Assembly (NCBI RefSeq): GCF_036320965.1
Contig: NC_092270.1
Span: 19,329,940-19,393,939 of the forward strand
Direction: 5' to 3'
Source: Panulirus ornatus
Lineage: Eukaryota > Arthropoda > Malacostraca > Decapoda > Palinuridae
DNA: 64,000 nt
Positions 24,340 through 33,380 of the stretch are shown here, one piece after another. Under the pieces are notes generated by a model. The model was given only the letters and a program-made list of their open reading frames with translations, ran no database searches and was not told the DNA's origin. Both the position numbers and the translations under genes were made by a program. Numbering within the stretch: the stretch's first letter is position 1; every line of letters begins with the position of its first letter.

Positions 24340-24930
24340 TGACACTCATTCCCTCCAGGAACTCCCAACAAGGAGTTTCCACTTATCCCTGTCCTTAAAT
24401 GCCTCCCTCGCATACACTGTTCCACACATTCTTCCACTATTTATCTCCCTCTGGTGTTCCTCCACCCTATTTGCCCATGTCACAGGTGGTCTTCCACTCA
24501 CACCAACCCCTTTAGTTGTACTATCATACACTCTCCTTGTAAACTCCCAGTCTCGCATTCTTTCCACATGCCCAAACCACCTCAAAGTTAAACGTTTCAC
24601 ACAATCTATCATCCAAAATTCCCTTTACATTCCCTGCCATACCACATCTCTCGTACAACCCTCAATTTCTTTCTTCATTCCATCTAGTTACACCACATGC
24701 TCTTCTCATATAGCTCATTTTCACAGCCTGGATTCTTGACCTCTGACTCATTCCATGCCCATGTTTTAGCTGCATAGTTCAGGGTTAAGAAGGACTATGC
24801 TGTCCCTCAGTCCTCTCTTCACTTCCATACTTACACCTCTACCCTTCATTATTCTATCAAGGAAACCCAGTGACTCTTCTAGTGTGAAGAATTTAGAATA
24901 CAAGGAAAATGTCAGGTATATAAACACAGC
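24340..24930 (-). mobile_element. C-terminal fragment of a second RTE-like family
   Basis: Minus-strand frames encode EESLGFLDRIMKGRGVSMEV, then KRGLRDSIVLLNPEL, then LRWFGHVERMRDWEFTRRVY and VSGRPPVTWANRVEEH. This is the segment after the reverse transcriptase in RTE-like elements, where a WFGH-x-ERM phrase and a GRP-x-x-x-W phrase are characteristic. The wording differs from the main RTE family in the window, so it is a different lineage. At least one frameshift separates the pieces. Confidence 0.65.
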
Positions 24931-24969
24931 AAGAGGCACTTGCATTGCCAATATATGTCCCATCATGGG

Positions 24970-25656
24970 TCAACCCTTTCACTGCAGACGGGGCATAAAT
25001 GCCCCAGGTATCCTTTTTCTGTTCACTGTAGCTCGGGTATACACGTTAATGATTCATGAATCAGCCATTTCTGCCTCGAAGCAAAATGTGTAGCATAGAG
25101 TGCTTGTAGCAGCATCCTATGCCTTGTTACCCAATGCTAGAGCCTAAATTCTTCCCATACATTGGTCGGCATGTGTTCAACGATGTCAGGGAAGTCTACA
25201 CGAGACCTGTGCTTTCACATTATGCAATAATCTGCAAAGCTGTAACACTCTTACAAGATAACAGATAATAGTAATGAAAATCCTTTGTAATCATATATGT
25301 CTGAGACAAGAACACCTTTTCAGTTGTCATGACCAACTTTTCAGACCATCAAGAAAAGTGTCTCAAACTGTAATCACCAACTTCTTAGACTGTCATGATA
25401 AATATGAAAAATCTCACTATGTATGCCTGAAAGTACTCTTAGAGTACCTCATAATTCTGGCAGGAGGGCAGTAAAAATCATAGGGAACATAGCAGACATA
25501 AACAAATTTTCATCAGGTTGAATTGTCTATCATTTTATCTTGAAAAGTATGTTCTTGTTATATATACTACCAAACTTATAATGTTGTTAGAATATTTGAG
25601 AATATCTAACACAGAGCATTCACTGGACATTAGGTTCGCTACAGTGAAAGGGTTAA
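24970..25656. mobile_element. TTAA-flanked MITE, piggyBac-like termini
   Basis: The left terminus is TCAA followed by CCCTTTCACTGCAG (24970-24987). The right terminus is CTACAGTGAAAGGG followed by TTAA (25639-25656). The two ends are inverted repeats of about 14 bp with one mismatch, starting CCCTTT next to a TTAA target (one side mutated to TCAA), the arrangement typical of the piggyBac superfamily. The ~680-bp interior has no recognisable transposase, so this is a non-autonomous element. Confidence 0.6.
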
Positions 25657-25892
25657 ACATAAGGTGGATAATTAATAATGAGTTCAATAATCTGCAATTA
25701 CCTGTACGCCAATTGTCTTTGCCTTATACATACATGTTATAAATTTGAACTTTCCATCATTCAGCACCCCTGAGTTAAAGGAGGTTCATTACATCAGTCT
25801 TTCCTGACCAATATGCAAATCTACGTAACTATATGTCCTAAAATCTAATACATACGTTCATCACCTCCTTTGGAAGTACATATGGTGTAAAC
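25657..25892. other. no gene recognised
   Basis: Short AT-rich spacer between the MITE and the first small retroelement copy. Confidence 0.5.
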
Positions 25893-26120
25893 ATTTTTTT
25901 TTTCAAACTATTCGGCATTTCCCGCATCAGCGAGGTAGCATTAAGAACAGAGGACTGAGCCTTTGAGGGAACATCCTCACTTGGCCCCGTCCTCTGTTCT
26001 TTCTTTAGGAAAACTAAAAATGAGAGGGGAGGATTTCCAGCCCCCGCTCCCTTCCCTTTTAGTCGCCTTCTACGACATGCAGGGAATACATGGGAAGTAT
26101 TCTTTCTCCCCTATCACCAG
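25893..26120 (-). mobile_element. small non-autonomous retroelement, copy S1
   Basis: Full-length-looking copy of a ~235-bp element. Read on the minus strand it starts with the head CCCTGGTGATAGGGGAGAAA, continues through a GTCGTAGAAGGCGACT phrase, a short A/T tract and GAGGACTGAGCC-type wording, and ends at the tail GCTACCTCGCTGATGCGGGA followed by poly(A), seen here as poly(T) at 25893-25901. It is inverted relative to its neighbour S2. Confidence 0.85.
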
Positions 26121-26122
26121 GG

Positions 26123-26448
26123 ATTATAACTCAAGCATAGTATATGATAGCTTATGGTGTTATCCCTGGGGATGGGGAGAAAGAATACTTCCCACGTATT
26201 CCCTGTGTGTCGTAAAAGGCGGCTAAAAGGGGAGGGAGCGGGTGGCTGGAAATCCTCCCCTCTCGTTTTTTTTTAATTCTCCAAAAGAAGGAACAGAGAA
26301 GGGGGCCAGGTGAGGATATTCCCTCAAAGGCCCAGTCCTCTGTTCTTAACGCTACCTTGCTAACACAGGAAATGGTGAATGGTATGAAAGAAAAAAGAAA
26401 GCTTACGGTGTAAACATAAGCTATCATATACTATACTTGAGTTATAAT
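26123..26448. repeat. 34-bp inverted repeat interrupted by element S2
   Basis: Arm 26123-26156 (starting ATTATAACTCAAGC) and arm 26415-26448 (ending TTGAGTTATAAT) are reverse complements with one mismatch. Removing S2 and one target-site copy leaves a near-perfect hairpin with a loop of only a few bases. Confidence 0.85.
26161..26399 (+). mobile_element. small non-autonomous retroelement, copy S2
   Basis: Head TATCCCTGGGGATGGGGAGA at the left, tail GCTACCTTGCTAACACAGGA with an A-rich end at the right. It is flanked by AGCTTATGGTGT (26149-26160) and AGCTTACGGTGT (26400-26411), a 12-bp target-site duplication with one mismatch, so the head end is a genuine element boundary. Confidence 0.88.
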
Positions 26449-28077
26449 GCTGACAAGAATGTGTCCATAAGCAAACACATAAATACACTACAATGCCCTG
26501 TATACACTACATGTAGCTACAGGACATAAAAACCATCTTTAATCAAGCAAACTCGCTGGATCCCTACTAAACCCAACCATATCTAACCTATGATTACTAG
26601 GAGTTCACCCCCTGAACCCCCAACAAACCTTATTCTTGACACAGTTAAGGTATTACCTTACTATGACCAGAATTATATCACATGTGCATTTGAATTTGAA
26701 GTATTCCTTTACCTCAGTTAGGTTCAGTTAAATTAAAAAGGTGGATCAGGGTAGCTTCCATCAGGTGAGGTAAGGTAAAGTATGGTAAGATAGGGTAAGG
26801 TAAGGTTTGGATAATTTATGCTAGTTTTCTCCCTTTAGCAGTTTCCTGATAGTGATAACTGTTAACTCTCTCTACATCACTTTTTACTCTCTTTGCATCA
26901 CTTTTTGTGGATTCATCAGCTTTTTTTGAAGGAGTCATTGAAGTAGTTGAGGAACATTTGTGATATGAGTTTGAAAAAAAAATCTTCAATAAAAAAAGAC
27001 TAAGTTGAGTATGAGTCATATGAGGAGAGCTGTTCCTCATATATGTCAAGAAAATGTTGGATGAATGCTTGGAAGCAATATCCAGAGATTAAAACAGGCA
27101 ATACACAAACAAGACTTCACCACTTCCCAAAAAACTGCATCTCTACAAATTTCATTTATTACTGTCAACTTTGCTCTACTAATAATTTGAATGAAAAAAT
27201 AATAGAATTATGAAAATCAAAAGATATAATACTCATTTATGTACCAAGAATATAAACTCATTCATTTCAAGTACTGTGCCCCTACATGTGGGAATACAAA
27301 TGCCAAAGTTGTAATTAGGTTTCAAGCCGAGAAACACTGAACTGAGGAACTAACTCCTCTTGTACAACTCAAGCTTGATTTACTTTAATTTTTTGTGAAG
27401 ATAGAGCTAACTTTTCATCTTTGCAACACAAATCAGTAACTTTTAATCTTTGCAATGCAAATCACAAATTTGTCTTTCTCTTAAAAATAACAATGTAATT
27501 CAGCAATAAAAAGGCACAAGAGATGAATACTGGTAATAATGTATTTTGTTGTCACAATGAACTCTGGAACATCGTTGATTTCACTTTGCATTAATAGTGA
27601 AGCAGAACTTTGTTCTAACAGACCAGCTGGCAGAAAGGAAACCCATTCAAAGCTAAATTTTGCTGCTTTCTAAGTTTTTCTGAGGAACCAATAAATATTC
27701 ACAGTTTAAGAAGAGATTTTCAATATTTCTGGTACCGTAGTCACGTGTAACACTCAACAGAAATGTAAACACATCCTATAAACAGTACTGCAATACTGTA
27801 CTGCAATGTACTGTAGGTATCACTGGCACCCACTTAGCCACAGGGATACATTTTAAGAAATCTGTCACTCTAGCTATCCATCATGATACAAGCAAATGAA
27901 ACCTGTGTGATAAAAGAGTATGTTCCTTGACCCAAAATATTCTTGATTGTGCTCTTATGGAAGGACTACACATATATCTGAAACAGCTTACCATCAAAAT
28001 ACCACACTCTACTATGAGGTACTTTAAAAAATATTCAGAAAAAAACTTAATGATAAAGGTAGTGAAATAAGTGATGA
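26449..28077. other. no gene; short GGTAA-type repeat at 26765-26812
   Basis: AT-rich DNA. The only structure is a degenerate run of GGTAA/GGTAAG units near 26765-26812. The frame at 26816-27049 (minus) is unrecognised. Confidence 0.5.
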
Positions 28078-28312
28078 TAAAGGGATAGGGGAGAAAGAAT
28101 AATTCCCACGTATTCCCTGCGCGTCGTAGAAGGCGACTAAAAGGGGAGGGAGCGGGGGGCTGGAAATCCTCCCCTCTCGTTTTTTTTTTTTTTTCAAAAG
28201 AAGGAACCGTGAAGGGGGCCAGGTGAGGATATTCCCTCAGAGGCCCAGTCCTCTGTTCTTAATGCTACCTCGCTAACACGGGAAATGGCGAATAGTTTGA
28301 AAGGAAAAAAAG
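28078..28312 (+). mobile_element. small non-autonomous retroelement, copy S3
   Basis: Head GGGATAGGGGAGAAAGAATA, middle poly(T) at about 28180-28196, tail GCTACCTCGCTAACACGGGA then AATGGCGAATAG and an A-rich end. Full length for the family. No clear target-site duplication found. Confidence 0.88.
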
Positions 28313-29734
28313 TAGAATGCAGTGGAGGGTAAATGAAGGAAGAACTAGGAAACCAGGCATGTCTACAACACGTCATGAACTATGAATACTAGGTTTCAAT
28401 ACAGCATACCCCTAAATTAACTGGTAGAGGAAGGTGCATTAGGCTTGTCTATGTTAATCCCTGAACTACCTGACCCATGATCACAAAAGATAGAGACCAC
28501 TGGAGATGAAACCCTATGGTATTATCAGGTTGGATGGCTGAGTGCATGTTAGCTGAAGGATCATACATGTAATGAGAGCATGAGTGGCTCTAGAAACAGC
28601 TTGAACACCTATAGAAGGTATCTTAAGTTATTTCAAATGGTATTTCCAAAATGCAATACCCACTACCTATTCCAAACTCCTCCCACAATGCAACATGCAT
28701 ACAAGCACACACTCCTACATTTCAAATTAATAAAAAATCCATATCTTTTTTACCATTTCAACCTAAAAAAAAATAACATCACAAATACATAAAATGACCA
28801 CATACAAAAAAATATTGCATTTGACAAACTGAGGTAAAAATCTATTTTAATGTCCATGCTACAGCATTGTTCGCAAAGCACCACTGCAAAAAAAAAAAAA
28901 AAAAAATTTCTTAATGTATTTTGATCAAAAAAGAATGAGCACTTCACACAAGTACCTAACAACAATACAAGAAAAACTGGCGAACATAATAGAAAAACAT
29001 GGAAATAAAATAATTTTGAAAATTCACTTTATTTTTTGTGTCAAACCTTACTAGACTAACTTTGTGATATAACTGTTTCCAGAATTCCTCCATTAACTCC
29101 CAAACTTAGTCTTATGGGGTCTAGATGGTCTGCTAGAACCCAATTCTGATAAACTGAAGTCTATAAGAATAGGCTTTAACTGTACTGTATGGAGAACAGA
29201 ACAAGGCCGGTGGATCACAATCTAGAACATCTTCCTTTTACTGTAATGGTTATTTTGCCAGACAGTCAATATCGGTGGGTCAAGCAATATTCTATTAACA
29301 GCATTCTCCCTTATGCCACATTTGGGTTATACTGAGGTATGCTATGATTAGGGCACCAGACGACAGAGTCCCCAGTTGGGGTAAATGTTTGATAAGGTTG
29401 ATTTATTTGAATACTCTGATCCAACACTCTGCCAAGACCTGAATTTTTCAAAGCATGGATCACAGCCCAGTAGCGAATTGCTGAATATCATTTAATAATT
29501 TGCAAGGTTCAAGACAATACAATAAAACACATCACAGGTACACTGCTTAAACCCTGGATCATTCAGTGTGAAAAAAGTCCTACAATTACTGAATTTTCAA
29601 ATATTCTTTTTTTTTCTATTCTTGCCTGCTGTTTCCCACGTGTGAGGTAGCACCAGGAACTGATGAAAAAAGGCTATATTTGCTCATATCCTTTTAATAA
29701 GTTTTATTTTCCTATCTATTAATCTATTGAGGAT
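28313..29734. other. no gene recognised
   Basis: AT-rich DNA with an (A)n run near 28888-28906. The frame at 28750-28965 (minus) is compositional. Confidence 0.5.
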
Positions 29735-29888
29735 CCAATCTTATTTTTTTTTTCATACTATTCGCCATTTCCTGCGATAGCAAGGTAGCATTAAGAACAG
29801 AGGACTGGGCCTTTGAGGGAATATCCTCACCTGGCCCCCTTCTCTGTTCCTTCTTTTGGAAAATTAGAAAAAAAAAACCAATCTTATT
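29735..29888 (-). mobile_element. 5'-truncated small retroelement, copy S4, with exact target-site duplication
   Basis: The tail half only. Poly(T) at 29746-29753 is followed by CATACTATTCGCCATTTCCT and the reverse complement of the family tail, ending in the A/T tract that normally marks the element's middle. It is flanked by CCAATCTTATT at 29735-29745 and 29878-29888, an exact 11-bp duplication. This is the signature of target-primed reverse transcription that stopped early. Confidence 0.9.
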
Positions 29889-31465
29889 ACTCCTAAAAAT
29901 TTAAGTGTCATTTCTACATTTATGACAGTTATTACGTATGTGCAAAAATGTGGAATATTTTACTTAATCATTGTATAATGGACCTTGGAATACTCGTATT
30001 TCCAAACTGATATACAGGGTGACTGCCTTATAAGTGAAACTTACAGCTAGTGAATTTACACTAAAAGTTTTTGGATTCATGGTAAACTCATGAATGCATT
30101 TCACATATCTAAACAATGATTCCTAAATTTGAAGTGCAACTGATTGTAAGTTTCACAGAAGCATTTTAAGGGCCACATCGCATATTCATCAGAAGGAGGG
30201 TCTTTCAGTACTGACTCATGCAAGTACACTACTCACAAAGCAACACATTCCCGGACAGTTTTCCTTGTGTTGTGAGAACTGGTAATGGGCCTTGATCATG
30301 AAATATTCACTCCTGAAAAATATCATTTTGCTGCCAAAAAATAAAATCAGAAACTCAAGTATCAAATCTATTTGCATTCAAAAATGACAATGCATATTTA
30401 CCTTGAGCTTCTACAACAAGATATGTTAACAGTAAAAGAAAGGCCTTTACCATGTCTCACTCATCTGAACTACTGGTCAAGCAAAAAACAATCATGGAAA
30501 GAGCAGTATAAAGAAGGTTTTTTCAATTTTTTTTCACGTGTGTAAAGGGAAACCAAGACCCAGAGCCTTATTTACAACGAAGTGCTTGCTAATGACAGCT
30601 TAAATTCATCAAAATCAAGAAACAGACAAAAACGTATTTATCTCAATAATTAGCCTTTTAAATGTCTTCAAAAAACAAAGTTTGAATCAGATTTAGTAAT
30701 GCAAATTCTTTAACAGTCTATTACTCCTAATGATTAAAGCACAACTGCCATCATATTTTGTTACATACTACATTTTCAAGCAATAAAGAAAACAGCCGAA
30801 ACAGTTGCTTTGAATCTAAATCCCTCTCGCATCTATGGAGACTGGGTGTACAATCTATTTTATGAGAAGCTGGTTGAAGATCTGAGAGGCATTCCCATCA
30901 GTCATAACTTAATCACAGTCTGCTGAGGATTTTGCAATCCAACTTGATAAAATCACTGATATTCCAAATTTTGCAATATTACTAGTATCTGTGATGTATG
31001 AAAGGAAATTACTTTATGAAAGATATGCTGTGTTGTCTAACCTTACCAACAAACACAGTAGGGTTATGCATATTCATAGGTATGACTACATACCAAGGAA
31101 ATACAAATTACAGTGAGCTAGTTGCAAAAGAATAGCAAGTGATGGTGCAACAAATATGAAAGGTAGAAATAGAAGAATTACCTGAAACAGCAGGTAACAA
31201 AGTTATTTGGAATCATTGTTTCATTCTCGTGAAACCTTAGCTAAGAAGGGTATTTCCAATAAACTTAGGAAGTTCTTAAGGAATGAAGGCAAGTGAATGC
31301 TTATACTATCATTAAAGAAGGGTCACCAAAAACCTGCATTTCTCAATAACAATGCATCAAATGGTAGTAGATCATACTCTAGGGTAAAAACAGTGTATGA
31401 CTACAAAAAAATAATTCTAAATTTCATACTGTAGCAAAAAAAAGGTCTAATTTTACAAATTTGTC
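29889..31465. other. no gene recognised
   Basis: AT-rich DNA, no repeat or exon seen until the acceptor at 31470. Confidence 0.5.
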
Positions 31466-31471
31466 TTGCAG

Positions 31472-31643
31472 TTGGACATTTTCTGTTCTCAGTGAACTGA
31501 ATATGAAGTTACACAAAAGACAATGTGAAGAGACCAAAGCATTCCAAAAATCATTGATTCCAAGGCAAGTTCCACAGTTACAACAAGTGTTAAACACTCA
31601 CAAAAACAAAAAACAAAGAGAAAAGCCTCGTGATCCAGACTGA
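31472..31643 (+). CDS. candidate 3'-terminal coding exon, unrecognised
   Basis: A pyrimidine-containing acceptor, TTTGTCTTGCAG, ends at 31471. The following frame (one leading base, then TGG ACA) runs 57 codons to a TGA at 31641-31643 and reads LSELNMKLHKRQCEETKAFQ, then RQVPQLQQVLNTHKNKKQRE. It is basic, Gln-rich and possibly helical at its C-terminus, with balanced codon choice, unlike the AT-rich surroundings. No upstream exon was found and I do not recognise the family. It could be the last exon of a gene whose introns fill 11-31 kb, or chance. Confidence 0.35.
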
Positions 31644-32265
31644 AAAATGAACATGAACAACTAGCAAGCCAACCCATCACACTCATTCAGTTAAAATTAA
31701 CCTGATCATCTTTTATGTATTTGCTTTATAACTGCAGAATTCAACTTTTTTCCTAATGTTAAATCTAGCTATGACTTGAAGGTAAAGGGTTCAATCTAGC
31801 ACACCTTTTTGTGCGATTTCATTTAATTTTCAGGAAGGAGGATTCCAGACAACTAGCATACTTCTCTGTGCTACTTAATGAACATTCTAGTCATGCTTTT
31901 TTTTTGGGGGGGGACATGCAAAAATAAAAATTGTTTTCCACAAGGTCAAAGCATGGGCATAGCTAAGGGGGGCCACGGTCCCCTCCCTAATTAAAACTAT
32001 TTTCCGCTGCTTTATGTCACAGTGCTGTATTATAAGCTATACAGAAGCATGTTGACTTTCAGAGCTCGCCTATGATCCAAAGCTGATTGGCAGTTTATGG
32101 GTGCAAAATTCACCTTGAATACTGACTGTATACTTCAAATCATGTAATCATTTTGTAAACTCTATCTTTTTTTATGTTGAAGGCTCCAGTCACAGACAAA
32201 AGTCCACATCAAGGCAAGTCCTTAATTGAAATATAGAGAGAATTTTGAAACAGAAAAAGAAAAGA
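31644..32265. other. no gene recognised
   Basis: AT-rich sequence including a G-run near 31905. If the exon at 31472 is real, the start of this stretch would be its 3' UTR. Confidence 0.4.
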
Positions 32266-32269
32266 CAAG

Positions 32270-33345
32270 GGAAAGTATACACAAATTTTTGAGACAGTGA
32301 AAAACCTGTCTTTTGAAATGTGCCAGGTCATAGTTACTGGGAAACATGAGAGGGTAGAGAGTTTCAAAGCTTTGATGTGTTAGGAAAGAAGCAGGTATCT
32401 AAACAACCCATCCTTGAGTTGCTGATGGCCACACAATAATCATATGATGCAGCAACTTGCCGAGTAATGCATTGTCTAGCTTGTGGTGTGGGCACACGAG
32501 CAGCCAGCTCTAATGAGCAAAAACCAAAGTAATACTGATAGAAAAGAGAAAAAGAACCAACATTGAAGGTTAGGGCAAGGGGGTCAGGTTTGGAGGTTAG
32601 CCTAGGACAGTTTATAAGGCAGACTGCTTTCGACTCAACTCTTTCAGGGATGCAGAGCTAAAACCACCCCAAATGTGAGAGCAGTACTCCATGCAAGGAC
32701 AAATCAATCCCTTGTATAAATGGAGCAACTACTCAGAAGAGAGGAAGTTTCGTCATATAAACACGACACCCAGTTTCATAGAGGCAGACTTAGCTATTCC
32801 TATAATATGGGGATTCCAAGATAGAGTGGACGTTACAGTCATGCCAAGTATGTTCACTGAGTGAGGAGGAGGAATTACAGGACCATCAAAGGAGAGATGA
32901 GTCATAAGAGGTTTTCGATAGAGAGATGGGTAGACTGTGTGTCTTGGAGGCATGAAACTTAACAAGATTTTGTTTACCTAACTGAGATATCCTCTCCAAG
33001 TCTGAGTTTGAGAAAGCTGTGTCAAGACGAGATAAAGATCAAGTGAAAGAAGAGGGAACAGAACTGAAGGATGTGGATGGATAAATGCAGTGCTGAGTCA
33101 TTAGTGTATGAGTGCATGAAATTTTCTGTAGAGGAGAGGAAATCACTGAAAAAAAAGGAAAAAAAGTGTAGGGGGCAGGACGGAACCCTGAGGGACACCG
33201 TTGCTGATGGAGAAAAGGGGGAAGCTGATCCAATAACAATGACAGAGACAGATTGGCCAGAGAGTAAGCTAGATATAAAGGAGCAAAGTGAGGGAGAGAA
33301 TCAAAACAGGGGAGCTCAGAGATGACACGCTACAAAGTGTTCAAG
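32270..33345 (-). mobile_element. decayed CR1/Jockey-like non-LTR reverse transcriptase
   Basis: Reading the minus strand from 33250 downward I find GVPQGSVLPPTLFFLFF, a broken HSYTNDSALH at the catalytic position (family pattern YADD), KQNLVKFHASKTHSLPISL, then VNILGMTVTSTLSWNPHI followed by AKSASMKLGVVF, LYKGLICPCMEYCSHIWGG, and FPSNYDLAHFKRQVFHCL near the end. That is the palm-to-thumb and C-terminal order of CR1/Jockey-group elements and is unrelated to the RTE copies nearby. Several frameshifts and stops make it dead. RTE copy A is inserted just beyond its upstream side. Confidence 0.7.
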
Positions 33346-33368
33346 TGCAAAATCATATTCATGTGCAC

Positions 33369-33380
33369 ATTAACTATCAG
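33369..33380. repeat. left target-site duplication of RTE copy A
   Basis: ATTAACTATCAG at 33369-33380 is repeated exactly at 36314-36325. The last three bases may also match the element (microhomology), because the intact element has CAG at the same place. Confidence 0.93.

Noticed and set aside
26765..26812. GGTAA-type repeats as interstitial telomere sequence
   Set aside because: Short and degenerate, and the unit is not the arthropod TTAGG repeat.
33288..33378. First 30 residues of the open frame containing RTE copy A
   Set aside because: They lie outside the target-site duplication and come from flanking DNA; the element starts at 33381.
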